A stretch of 64,000 nt of DNA from Pelagibius sp. Alg239-R121. GTDB taxonomy: Bacteria; Pseudomonadota; Alphaproteobacteria; Kiloniellales; Kiloniellaceae. The translations under genes and the position numbers were made by a program. The notes beneath the pieces were generated by a model. That model did not search any database. It was not told where the DNA came from and saw nothing but the letters and a program-made list of their open reading frames with translations. This document shows, in pieces, positions 33,622-41,403 of the stretch; position 1 is the first letter of the stretch; every line of letters begins with the position of its first letter. The stretch spans positions 434,001 to 498,000 of the forward strand of contig NZ_CAMZOF010000005.1 of NCBI RefSeq assembly GCF_947331435.1. Direction: 5' to 3'.

Positions 33622-34565
33622 GTTTTGATCCTCGGATCGAGCAGGCTTTGCGCCGCGTCTACGACGATATTGAAAATCACATAACAGGCCGCCACGAACA
33701 CCACCCCGCCCTGAACCAGCAAGAGGTCGCGCTTGAGGATTGCGTCAACCAGCATCCGGCCCACGCCGGGCCACTGAAAGACGATCTCGATATAGACCGC
33801 GCCCGACAGAACGAACCCGGCCTGGATGCCGAGGACCGGGATGACGGAAACCATGGCGGCGCGCAGGGCGTGGCCCATGATCACCCGGCGCTCCGGCACG
33901 CCCTTGGCGCGCGCCGTGCGGATATAGTCCTGGCGCAGCACCTCCAGCATGGCGGAGCGTGACAGCCGGGCGATGACGCCGGTGGCGACAGCCGCGAGTG
34001 CCAGTGCCGGCATGATAAGGTGATTGATGAGGTCGGGCAGATCGCCGCCGCCGTAGATTGCGAACATGCCGCTGACCGGCAGCCAGCGCAGGTCTACCGC
34101 AAACAGCAGAATCATCATCATTCCAAGAAAGAAGGACGGCACGGAAATGCCGATCAGCACCACGAAGGTGATCGCCTTGTCCGCCAGCCCGTATTGCCGC
34201 GCCGCCGAAGCAACACCTGCCAGGATTCCCAGGATCGCGCAGAGAACAAAACTGGTGCCGGCGAGGATCAGCGTTGCGTTGAAGCGCTCCAGAACCTCAT
34301 CGATCACCGGCCGGTTGAGTGAGAAGGAGCGTCCGAAATCACCCGTCAGCATATTGCCGAGCCAGATGAAGTACCGCTGCACCATGGACTTATCCAGCCC
34401 CAGGTCGCGGTTGAGCTTCTCGACGTTTTCGGGCGTAGCATAGGAGCCGAGGATCGCGGTTGCCGGATCGCCGGGGATAAGCGACATGATCAGGAAAACG
34501 ATGATCGTGATCCCCAGCAGGACGGGGACAGCCGAAACCAGTCGTTTAAGGATATAGCCGCCCAT
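33618..34565 (-). CDS. Peptide-type ABC transporter permease (DppB-like)
   Basis: 315 aa from the ATG at 34565, which has GGGAG upstream and starts directly with the first helix (GGYILKRLVSAVPVLLGITI). The open frame continues back to 34706, but those extra 47 residues are Arg-rich and unlikely to be made. Typical features are LGLDKSMVQRYFIWLGNMLT, GDFGRSFSLNRPV, six predicted membrane helices and the EAA loop YIRTARAKGVPERRVIMGHA. It forms the membrane channel with the permease half of the fused protein. 144 bp separate it from the binding-protein gene, enough for an attenuating hairpin; the bases around 34570-34700 contain an inverted gcgtgcg-type GC-rich stretch. Confidence 0.93.
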   Translation of the reverse strand: MGGYILKRLVSAVPVLLGITIIVFLIMSLIPGDPATAILGSYATPENVEKLNRDLGLDKSMVQRYFIWLGNMLTGDFGRSFSLNRPVIDEVLERFNATLILAGTSFVLCAILGILAGVASAARQYGLADKAITFVVLIGISVPSFFLGMMMILLFAVDLRWLPVSGMFAIYGGGDLPDLINHLIMPALALAAVATGVIARLSRSAMLEVLRQDYIRTARAKGVPERRVIMGHALRAAMVSVIPVLGIQAGFVLSGAVYIEIVFQWPGVGRMLVDAILKRDLLLVQGGVVFVAACYVIFNIVVDAAQSLLDPRIKT

Positions 34566-34709
34566 CGTAGCTCCCCAGGTGCGACGGTCTGTTGAGAATT
34601 TGAGTGAGCGACGCGGGCGTGCGTTGTTTCTGCGCAACCTCGGCCGCGTCCTCACTCTCAACAGGCCGTAAGCTTCGGGCCGGAACAAGCCGGCCCGGAG
34701 TTTCACAGG

Positions 34710-36290
34710 TCAGTTTTTCACGACCTTCTGCAGATGCAACAGAAACGAGGGTTCCAGCCCAAAGTTCTTGACCCGGTCGCTCGTCACCGCATTCTGCTTC
34801 CAGTTGGCGACAAAGACCCAGGGCGCATCTTCCTGCACGATGGACTGCATCTCGCGATACAGACGGGCCCGTTCTTCCTGATCGGTCGCGGTGCGGGCGG
34901 CCTCAAGCAGCTTGTCCACCTTTTCGTTGGCGTAGTAGCCGGAGTTGAATCCGCCATCTGCCGGCCATGCTTTTGAGCGCAGGGCCAGGTAGGGCAGCGT
35001 GTCGGGGTCGTTGGTCATCCAGGCCATCTCGGCCATGTCGGCCTTGCCTTCCAGACCGGGGTTCACTTCACCCAGGAAGGTGTTCCATTCGTAGGTCTCG
35101 ATCTTGACGTCAAAACCAACCGCCTCGAGATCGGCCTGAATGGCGGTACCCATCGGCACCGGATCGAGCATCCCCGATCCGCCTTCGGTCACATAGAAGG
35201 TCAGCGTCGCACCGTCGGCGCCGGCTTCCTTGATCAGCGATTTGGCCTTCCCTGGATCGTAGGGATAGGGCTCGAGCGCGTCGTTATAGGCCCAGGCGAA
35301 GGCGGGCGGCGTTGGGCCCGCGGCGACGGATGCGGTGCCTTCCAGCACGTTGTTCACGATGGCTTCCTTGTTGATCGCGTAGTTTGCCGCCTGACGCACC
35401 CGCTTGTCGGCAAAGGGACCCTCCTTGGCATTCAGTATCAGGAACCATACGTGCGGGCCGGCCTGCTCAGCGACGGAAAACCTGTCACCCTCGAACTCGC
35501 CCAGAGAGGTGGGAGGCACTTCGACCATCATGTCGATACCGCCGGCCAGCATCTCGGCCACGCGGGTGTTGGCGTCGGTTATCGGACGGAAGACCACGGC
35601 CTTTGTGCCGGCGGCTTCCCCCCAGTAGTCATCGTTGCGTTCGACCACGACGGCCTCGTTCGAGCGCCATTCGGCAAATTTGAAGGGACCGCTGCCCACC
35701 GGGTTGCGGCCAAACTCCTTGCCGCTGGCCTTCACCGCCTCGGGCGAGACGATCAGGCCGGTGGGGTAGGCGAGGTTCGACAGGAAGGGTGCATAGGGGG
35801 CGTTCAGCGTGAACTTGACGGTGGTGGCATCGACGGCTTCGGTCGATTGCACTGCGCCAAAGAAGAACGACAGCGGGAAGGGGCCGGTGTCGTGGTAGGG
35901 GTGTTTTTCATCCAGCATACGGTCGAAGTTGAATTTCACCGCTTCGGCGTTGAAGGGCGTGCCGTCGTGGAACATGACGCCGTCGCGCAGTGTAAAGGTG
36001 TATTCGGTGCCGTCCTCGTTGATCGACCAACCGGTCGCCAGCGACGGCTCAACTTCAAGTGTGCCGGATTTGTAACGCGTCAGACCCTCGTAAACATTCA
36101 CAAGAATCCGGAAATCATTGACCGCTGTTACAGCCGCCGGATCCAGCGATTTCGGTTCCGCGATCTGCCCTACGATCAAAACATCCGGCGGAGTCTGCGC
36201 GGCGGCAGTGATCGGCAAAGCGGCAGCGGCGACGACCGCTCCGGCCGCTGCAACCATGAGACCCCTTCTGGTCCAGGATAGAAGATTCAT
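34710..36290 (-). CDS. Peptide/solute-binding protein of ABC transporter (DppA/SBP_bac_5 family)
   Basis: 526 aa periplasmic receptor. The signal peptide is clear: MNLLSWTRRGLMVAAAGAVV then AAAALPITAAAQ with cleavage after AAA/AQ. The twin Arg before the hydrophobic core also permits Tat export. Family segments include SLATGWSINEDGTEYTFTLR, DGVMFHDGTPFNAEAVKFN and VGSGPFKFAEW. Cluster-5 proteins bind di/oligopeptides, opines, glutathione, nickel chelates and similar compounds; the ligand here is not readable. It is first in the operon, so highest expression is expected, and it lies 33-75 bp from the palindromic operators. Neighbouring amidohydrolases suggest a carbamoylated or cyclic amino-acid derivative. 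Confidence 0.93.
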   Translation of the reverse strand: MNLLSWTRRGLMVAAAGAVVAAAALPITAAAQTPPDVLIVGQIAEPKSLDPAAVTAVNDFRILVNVYEGLTRYKSGTLEVEPSLATGWSINEDGTEYTFTLRDGVMFHDGTPFNAEAVKFNFDRMLDEKHPYHDTGPFPLSFFFGAVQSTEAVDATTVKFTLNAPYAPFLSNLAYPTGLIVSPEAVKASGKEFGRNPVGSGPFKFAEWRSNEAVVVERNDDYWGEAAGTKAVVFRPITDANTRVAEMLAGGIDMMVEVPPTSLGEFEGDRFSVAEQAGPHVWFLILNAKEGPFADKRVRQAANYAINKEAIVNNVLEGTASVAAGPTPPAFAWAYNDALEPYPYDPGKAKSLIKEAGADGATLTFYVTEGGSGMLDPVPMGTAIQADLEAVGFDVKIETYEWNTFLGEVNPGLEGKADMAEMAWMTNDPDTLPYLALRSKAWPADGGFNSGYYANEKVDKLLEAARTATDQEERARLYREMQSIVQEDAPWVFVANWKQNAVTSDRVKNFGLEPSFLLHLQKVVKN

Positions 36291-36322
36291 TTCAGTTCTC
36301 CCTGTTGGAATTTTATCGCTCT

Positions 36323-36365
36323 ATTTATCATGATAAATTGCAAAGGTCAATTTATCATGATAAAT
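36323..36365. promoter_or_regulatory. Two identical 16-bp palindromic operators
   Basis: ATTTATCATGATAAAT occurs at 36323-36338 and again at 36350-36365, each a perfect palindrome, centres 27 bp apart. They lie between the divergent binding-protein gene (start 36290) and the DUF1028 gene (start 36391), so a dimer pair could control both directions. The FadR-type regulator closing the transport operon is the obvious candidate; assignment is by position only. Confidence 0.8.
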
Positions 36366-36390
36366 ACCAAGCTCTCAACTAAGGTGAATT

Positions 36391-37056
36391 ATGACGTTTT
36401 CGATTCTTGCACGTGACCCCGGCACCGGCGCCGTGGGCGGAGCCGCAGCCACCGGCAGCCTTTGCGTCGGCGGTTGGGTTTTGCGCGGTGACCTTTCGGC
36501 AGGCCTCTCTGCGAGCCAGGGGGCTTCACCCTCGACATTTTGGGGCGAAGACGTGCTGTCCGTGATGCGCGCCGGGTCAGACGCTCAGAGCGCCGTGGAG
36601 CAGGTGACATCCGGCGACAGCGGGCGCGAACACCGCCAACTCGCGGCCCTTGATCTGCAAGGAGATGCCGGCGCCTTCACCGGAACGATGAACCAAGATG
36701 TAAAGGGGAGCGTCGTGTTCAAGCAGGGGATTGCTGCGGGAAACATGCTGAGTAATCAAGATGTTCTGCAGGCGATGGTCTCATGTTTCACCGCGTCCGG
36801 AGGCTCTTTCGAGCAGCGTCTGCTCGCCTCGCTCGAGGCTGCACGAGACGCGGGCGGCGATTTTCGAGGCCTGCTGTCTGCCGCGCTTCTGATCCTTCAT
36901 CCGGACCGGCCGGCTTTGACCCTTCGGATCGACCACCATTCCGATAATCCTGTGGCGGCGCTCCGGCAACTCTATGACCGGGCCACGAGCGGCGCCTATG
37001 CCGATTGGGCGCGCCAAGTGCCCGTTTTAAACGATAAGGAGCGTATTCTTGACTGA
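36391..37056 (+). CDS. DUF1028 family protein
   Basis: 221 aa. It opens TFSILARDPGTGAVGGAAAT followed by GSLCVGGWVL, the invariant start of DUF1028 (usually 'TFSI...D..TG..G.A..T'), and has GLSASQGA and NMLSNQDVLQAM typical of the family. Structures of relatives show an Ntn-hydrolase-like fold without a proven reaction. Members often sit beside peptide transporters and amidohydrolases, as here. AAGGTG lies upstream of the ATG. The stop codon overlaps the next start (TTG at 37049). It is transcribed away from the palindromic operators, so it is likely co-induced with the transporter. Confidence 0.9.
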   Translation: MTFSILARDPGTGAVGGAAATGSLCVGGWVLRGDLSAGLSASQGASPSTFWGEDVLSVMRAGSDAQSAVEQVTSGDSGREHRQLAALDLQGDAGAFTGTMNQDVKGSVVFKQGIAAGNMLSNQDVLQAMVSCFTASGGSFEQRLLASLEAARDAGGDFRGLLSAALLILHPDRPALTLRIDHHSDNPVAALRQLYDRATSGAYADWARQVPVLNDKERILD

Positions 37057-38278
37057 TTGGGGCGCGCGCGCTGAGGCGCTGTTGATCGAACTGTCGCATC
37101 TTTCCGAACCAGGCCCCGGTGTTACGCGGCTACCTTTCACACCCGAACACAGAGCCGCCCTTGATCTGCTGTCCTCTTGCATGGAGACCGCAGGCCTGAA
37201 GGTTTCGCTGGACGACGCCGGAACCTTGGTCGGGCGTCTGGCGGGACCGCCGGAAGGCGGCACGTTTCTGATGGGATCGCATCAGGACTCAGGGCGTGAG
37301 AGCGGTGCTTATGACGGAATCATGGGCGTGGTCGTGCCTCTTATTGCGCTCGAGAAACTTAGAGCCGACGGCGTCAAGCTGCCATTTTCGGTCGAGATTC
37401 TCGCCTTCGCCGACGAGGAAGGGGTGCGGTTTCCCACGGCACTGCTGGGATCACGGGCGCTCGCGGGCAGCTATGACTCTTCCGTTCTTGATATGAAGGA
37501 TGACTCCGGCGTGTCACTGCATGACGCCATGGTGTCGTTCGGCTTGAACCCCGGAGCGATCGGCGAGTTAAGACGCGACCCGAAGGAAACCATTGGCTTT
37601 CTTGAGACGCACGTTGAACAGGGTCCGGTCCTGGAACGGCAAGGCGAAGCCATCGGCATCGTAACCGCGATCTGCGGTATCGAACGTCATCAGATTTCGG
37701 TTATCGGGGAAACCGGGCACGCGGGCACCTTGCCGATGGAAGACCGTCGGGATGCGCTTGTCGGGGCCGCTGCGGTGGTGACCGAAGTCAACCGGATTGC
37801 CACAAGTACATCGGATCTGCGCGCCACGGTTGGGGCGCTTTCGGTCGCGCCAAACGTTGTAAATGCCGTGCCACGTGCGGTGCAGTTGACCGCCGAAATC
37901 CGATCGCCTGAGGATGAAACGCGTCAGGCTGCGGGTGACAGGCTTCATCGCTTTGCCCAGCAGCTTGCCGATGACACCGGCCTGCAGATCGACTGCAAGC
38001 GCACATACAGCCAAGCGGCGCAGCCTTGTTCGCGTGATCTGTCGAAACATCTGGAAGACGCGATGCCGCAGGCAGGCGGACCTTGTATTTTCTTGCCCTC
38101 GGGCGCCACGCATGACGCCTCGGCCATGGCGGACCTGTGCCCCGTTGCCATGCTTTTTGTGCGGTGCCGGGGGGGCGTCAGCCATAGGCCGGAAGAATTC
38201 GCATCTTCCGGGGACATGAACGCTGCCATTAACGTCCTCGCTGGTTTTTTGATATCAATGCGGAAAAATCCGGCTTGA
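37049..38278 (+). CDS. M20-family amidohydrolase (N-carbamoyl-L-amino-acid hydrolase / allantoate amidohydrolase type)
   Basis: 409 aa Zn-dependent cytoplasmic hydrolase. Metal and substrate motifs: GSHQDSGRESGAYDGIMGV, FADEEGVRFP, THVEQGPVLE, the dimerisation-domain His in TGHAGTLPMEDRRDAL, PSGATHDASAMA and GGVSHRPEEF. These place it in the hydantoinase/carbamoylase subfamily, which cleaves N-carbamoyl amino acids, allantoate or ureidoglycine. The start is TTG at 37049 with AAGGAG ten bases upstream, overlapping the DUF1028 stop. About 1.4 kb downstream is an ATC-hydrolase-family gene, and AtcC of the known ATC-to-cysteine route is an enzyme of this same subfamily. Substrate remains unproven. 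Confidence 0.92.
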   Translation: MTDWGARAEALLIELSHLSEPGPGVTRLPFTPEHRAALDLLSSCMETAGLKVSLDDAGTLVGRLAGPPEGGTFLMGSHQDSGRESGAYDGIMGVVVPLIALEKLRADGVKLPFSVEILAFADEEGVRFPTALLGSRALAGSYDSSVLDMKDDSGVSLHDAMVSFGLNPGAIGELRRDPKETIGFLETHVEQGPVLERQGEAIGIVTAICGIERHQISVIGETGHAGTLPMEDRRDALVGAAAVVTEVNRIATSTSDLRATVGALSVAPNVVNAVPRAVQLTAEIRSPEDETRQAAGDRLHRFAQQLADDTGLQIDCKRTYSQAAQPCSRDLSKHLEDAMPQAGGPCIFLPSGATHDASAMADLCPVAMLFVRCRGGVSHRPEEFASSGDMNAAINVLAGFLISMRKNPA

Positions 38279-38377
38279 GAGCGAGTTGAAGCGGTCTTTA
38301 ACATCGACTCAGTCCCGATCAGCAAGTCCCCGATCCAGATTGCGGCGAGTGCTTGGCTGGAGCTTTTTAGGCGTTAG

Positions 38378-38486
38378 CGCATGTCGCGTTTGATTGCACT
38401 CTCTAGTCGATCCGAATGCGTTGTGCTCCGCAGACGTAGCCTCGGACCGCCTTCGAATATACCTATTCAATTGAACGCGACATGCG
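38378..38486. repeat. 109-bp element bounded by 19-bp inverted repeats
   Basis: CGCATGTCGCGTTTGATTG at 38378-38396 and CAATTGAACGCGACATGCG at 38468-38486 are inverted copies differing at two positions. The right repeat ends directly against the stop codon of the LysR gene (38487). The 71 bp between them carry no gene. It could be a small non-autonomous inverted-repeat element or a long regulatory hairpin; no target duplication was verified. Confidence 0.5.
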
Positions 38487-39116
38487 TCAATTGCCGTGCG
38501 ATAGATGATTGTCGTGGACGGGGAGCGGACCTTCGCTGCAGATGCGCATCAGGTCATGCAAGATGGCCTTGGACTGACTACAGTCGGCCAGACCGGGTTT
38601 GCAAACGAAGTGCAAGGCTTCTGGGCTGCTTGCGATTGGGATGATGACGAGGGCGAGCTCTCCGTATGGACCTCCGCCCGGTCGGATAAGGCAATCAATT
38701 TCGTTGGTCCGGAGCTTTTCGACATCCCTGGTTTCAATCCAGTCCCGGACGTGATTGCGCAGACCGTCGCTGTGATTTGGCCAATTGGCCGGCAACATTG
38801 CCTTAACTGCTGAACACATACCGACCCTGAATTTCTTGCTGTTGATCCGGGGCGCGATTGTTTCCGTGGCTTGAGTGAGGTCCTCAAAGACTTTTGTGAT
38901 CGAAGGCAGATAGGTTTCGCCTTCGCGCGTCAGAAGCAGCCCGTGCGGCAGACGGCGGAACAAATAAACGCCCAATGAGGTCTCAAGTTTTTTCACCTGT
39001 TGGCTTACGGCGCCGGCGGTTACGCCAAGCTCGCTCGCTGCGGTCTTGAAGCTGAGATGCCGGGCCGCGGCTTCGAAAGCGCGCAGCGTATTCAATGATG
39101 GAAGCCTGTAAGTCAT
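38487..39116 (-). CDS. LysR-family regulator, C-terminally truncated (GcvA-like)
   Basis: 209 aa, against about 300 for the family. The helix-turn-helix is intact: LPSLNTLRAFEAAARHLSFK, TAASELGVTAGAVSQQVKKL, GVYLFRRLPHGLLLT. The effector domain begins normally (RVGMCSAVKAML, IDCLIRPGGGPYGELALVII) but ends at CSEGPLPVHDNHLSHGN, losing about 90 residues that form the second half of the ligand fold. The stop abuts the inverted-repeat element at 38378-38486. It is divergent from the RidA gene, its likely original target. It may still bind DNA but is unlikely to respond normally; possibly a recent pseudogene. Confidence 0.8.
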   Translation of the reverse strand: MTYRLPSLNTLRAFEAAARHLSFKTAASELGVTAGAVSQQVKKLETSLGVYLFRRLPHGLLLTREGETYLPSITKVFEDLTQATETIAPRINSKKFRVGMCSAVKAMLPANWPNHSDGLRNHVRDWIETRDVEKLRTNEIDCLIRPGGGPYGELALVIIPIASSPEALHFVCKPGLADCSQSKAILHDLMRICSEGPLPVHDNHLSHGN

Positions 39117-39276
39117 CTCGTCTCATCTCGTTTCTACTCGGCCCAGAATGGCATAATAGGCCGCGTCTGCAGACTTAGTAATTCTATCCCTCCAGAAGAG
39201 GTCTTTTGCTTTGTGAGATACTGGTTTCGGCCCGTAGCCTTGCAGCTGTGTTTGGAGCAACGAAAGAAGACTTTGC

Positions 39277-39660
39277 ATGACTGTAGACTACATCTCATCA
39301 CCACAAGCCCACGACTTAAAGAGCGGATATGCCCAGTGCGTCGCCGTATCAAGTCACACGCGGACGGTTTACGTCAGCGGGCAAATACCGGTGCGGCCGG
39401 ATGGATCCTTGCCGGAGACCTTTGTCGAGCAAGCCGAGCAGGCATGGGCAAATGTCGAGGCACAGCTCAACGCGGCGGGTCTTGGGATGGTCAACATCGT
39501 CCGGCATACCACCTATCTGTCGGACCGAAAGTATCGCGCTGAAAATAGCGCCGTGCGCCGCAAGGTGCTGAACCCGTACGAGCCGGCCTTGACGGTTATC
39601 ATCGCCGGTATCTTTGATGAAGCCTGGTTGTTGGAAATTGAAGCGGTGGCAACAGAATGA
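39277..39660 (+). CDS. RidA family protein (YjgF/YER057c/UK114)
   Basis: 127 aa, the standard single-domain length. Family features: SGYAQCVAVSSHTRTVYVSG, GQIPVRPDGSLPETFVEQAEQ, LGMVNIVRHTTYLSDR and the C-terminal block YEPALTVIIAGIFDEAWLLE with EIEAVA. The canonical RidA imine deaminase keeps an Arg in the motif 'R.C' near the C-terminus; here the position reads PALTVI without that Arg, so classical 2-aminoacrylate deaminase activity is doubtful and a related hydrolase role is possible. It overlaps the next gene by 4 bp (ATGA), indicating a joint role with the ATC-hydrolase-like protein. A GAAAGAAGA stretch precedes the start. Confidence 0.9.
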   Translation: MTVDYISSPQAHDLKSGYAQCVAVSSHTRTVYVSGQIPVRPDGSLPETFVEQAEQAWANVEAQLNAAGLGMVNIVRHTTYLSDRKYRAENSAVRRKVLNPYEPALTVIIAGIFDEAWLLEIEAVATE

Positions 39661-40157
39661 CCCAGAGTGGAATGACCCAGACAGACAAAAACACCCTTCA
39701 CTACAGCGCCGTGAGAGATCGCGGCAGGATTTACCTTGCTGTGTTTCGTGAATTGTCACAGCGCTACGGCGAAGCCGAAGCAATCAGTGTGATGCAAAGT
39801 GCCAGCCGGGCGCATGGGCTCGAAGTCGGTGCGTCGCTGGCGCATCTTGCCCCTCGGGACTTCTCGGGAATGCTCGAAGAGTTTTTTAAGGGCCCTGATG
39901 AGGGCGTTACCTATTCGCCCGAGGTCAAAGAGATCAGCGACAGCAGTCTTGATGTTCAAATGATGACCTGTCCGCTCAAGGACGGATGGCTTGATATGGG
40001 GTGCAGCGATGAAGAGGTCTGCACGCTCTTGAGCTGCGCCACCGCCTTCGATAAAGCGGTGTGGGAGGAGGCCGGGTTCGATTATGAGCTTGAAATCTGG
40101 GCGCCTGGCAAAACCGGCTGTTGCCGTACGAAACTGACGGAAAAGTCTCAGTCCTAG
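39657..40157 (+). CDS. L-2-amino-thiazoline-4-carboxylic acid (ATC) hydrolase-family protein
   Basis: 166 aa from the ATG overlapping the RidA stop; a second in-frame ATG at 39672 is possible. The domain begins YLAVFRELSQRYGEAEAISV and has conserved-looking segments YSPEVKEISDSSLDVQMMTC, WLDMGCSDEEVCTLLSCATA and a C-terminal FDYELEIWAPGKTGCCRTKL. The Cys/Asp/His-poor layout and the final cysteine pair fit the ATC_hydrolase family, a broad group named for the Pseudomonas enzyme that opens the thiazoline ring to N-carbamoyl-cysteine. No signal peptide. Position beside RidA and near an N-carbamoyl amidohydrolase supports a small nitrogen/sulfur heterocycle pathway, but the specific substrate is not established. 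Confidence 0.75.
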   Translation: MTQSGMTQTDKNTLHYSAVRDRGRIYLAVFRELSQRYGEAEAISVMQSASRAHGLEVGASLAHLAPRDFSGMLEEFFKGPDEGVTYSPEVKEISDSSLDVQMMTCPLKDGWLDMGCSDEEVCTLLSCATAFDKAVWEEAGFDYELEIWAPGKTGCCRTKLTEKSQS

Positions 40158-40314
40158 GCCGTACCCTTCGGCAGCGTGCTTTGTTCTGCGCTGCCGTCAT
40201 TCGCGCGTTTTCCAGCGAACTGCCGAACTGTGCTGTCGCGCTGCCTTTGAGAAGGTATGAAATCAAGCCAAATTCGAATAGCTTTGGTTGATCGCAAAAG
40301 AGTTGGACTGACCA

Positions 40315-40731
40315 ATGCCCAAAGAAATTGCCGCGTCTTGCCTTTGCGGGGAGGTCCAGATTTTATGTGGCAACCCTGTTGGGAGGGGAAGCTATTGTCA
40401 TTGCGAGGATTGCCGAAAGTCCACGGGCAGTGCGTTCAGTGTCGCCATTCCTTTCGAAGTCGATCAATTTCGTGTGCTCGGAGGCAGGATCGGCTCCTTT
40501 ACGAAGCATGCCGATAGTGGAAACGAACTGACCCGCAACTTTTGCCTGGATTGCGGTTCTCCGCTTTTTGGGACGTCTCCCGAGCATCCGGGCCGGGTCT
40601 ATGTAAAGGCTGGAATTCTCGACCTTCAGTCACTGGTCCAACCAACTCATCAGAGTTGGTGCCAATCAAAAGTCGAATGGTCAGAAATTGACCCGGCGCT
40701 TCCGTCCCATCCCAAGGGTAAGACTTATTGA
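40315..40731 (+). CDS. GFA/CENP-V family zinc protein
   Basis: 138 aa. It shows the seven-cysteine pattern of GFA (glutathione-dependent formaldehyde-activating-like) proteins: ASCLCGEVQI, YCHCEDCRKSTG, NFCLDCGSPLFG. The domain binds zinc; most members have no proven activity. The end PTHQSWCQSKVEWSEIDP is also typical. It is a lone gene with no operon partner within 100 bp. A second family member lies at 56360-56758 in this window. A 15-bp tandem duplication straddles the stop codon. Confidence 0.9.
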   Translation: MPKEIAASCLCGEVQILCGNPVGRGSYCHCEDCRKSTGSAFSVAIPFEVDQFRVLGGRIGSFTKHADSGNELTRNFCLDCGSPLFGTSPEHPGRVYVKAGILDLQSLVQPTHQSWCQSKVEWSEIDPALPSHPKGKTY

Positions 40732-40756
40732 ACGGCGGCAAATTGAACGGCGGCAA
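40727..40756. repeat. 15-bp tandem duplication across a stop codon
   Basis: ATTGAACGGCGGCAA occurs twice head to tail (40727-40741, 40742-40756). The first copy contains the TGA of the GFA gene, so the duplication does not alter the protein. Probably replication slippage. Confidence 0.8.
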
Positions 40757-40807
40757 AATTGGCAGAGCTGTTATTGGTGGGCGCTGCAGTGAACATTTTT
40801 TTGCGAC

Positions 40808-41350
40808 CTATCTTTCGGATGCGGAATGCTGCCGGTGCGCGGCTGGAATTGCTGACATACTTCGTTTGGAGATCGAGGTTTCTACGAACCGAACAAATTC
40901 TTCGTCAAATACCTTCTTTCCGTATGGACCTTTCTGCCAACAATTGCGCATCGGTGGAACGGAATAAAAAACCGATATGATATTTTCCAACTCCTTTAGA
41001 TCACCACTTGTCTTGATGGATTTGTACTGTCCCCAGTGCACCCACATCCAAGCTTGGCACATATTGTCAACTTGGACCGCACCGGCCGCACTTACCTTCA
41101 TCTCTTTCCCTAAGCCTTCATAGACCGTCTCCAGGCTGGCTGATTGCATCCAGAGTTCACTCAGCTGAGCATTATCCGCCATCGCAAGTACGTTTTCTCG
41201 AACGCCGATTGCTCGGGCCGTCCGAGAGGCGTCTGCTGCTGCGATCCGCGCAAACCGAATTTGAACCGCAAGATACAGGAGTGAAATGACCACTGCGATC
41301 CCGCTGGCGGTTTGCGAGATTTCCGAAACTAGGTTCCAGTTCCAAGGCAT
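40808..41350 (-). CDS. Membrane-anchored protein of unknown function
   Basis: 180 aa. A single N-terminal transmembrane helix (about residues 13-31, TASGIAVVISLLYLAVQIRF) is followed by a helical cytoplasmic or periplasmic domain containing DASRTARAIGVRENVLAMAD and AWMWVHWGQYKSIKTSGD. The layout matches a widespread group of hypothetical marine-bacterial proteins beginning 'SGIAVVISLLYLAVQIR', to which I can attach no function. No co-directional partner lies close. The C-terminal tail (SKRSMSAIPAAHRQHSASER) is polar and low-complexity, possibly altered. Confidence 0.75.
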   Translation of the reverse strand: MPWNWNLVSEISQTASGIAVVISLLYLAVQIRFARIAAADASRTARAIGVRENVLAMADNAQLSELWMQSASLETVYEGLGKEMKVSAAGAVQVDNMCQAWMWVHWGQYKSIKTSGDLKELENIISVFYSVPPMRNCWQKGPYGKKVFDEEFVRFVETSISKRSMSAIPAAHRQHSASER

Positions 41351-41403
41351 AATTGTCGGTCCTTTGGTTCGCCGGAATTCGTTCTCACCATCATCCTGTT
41401 ACG

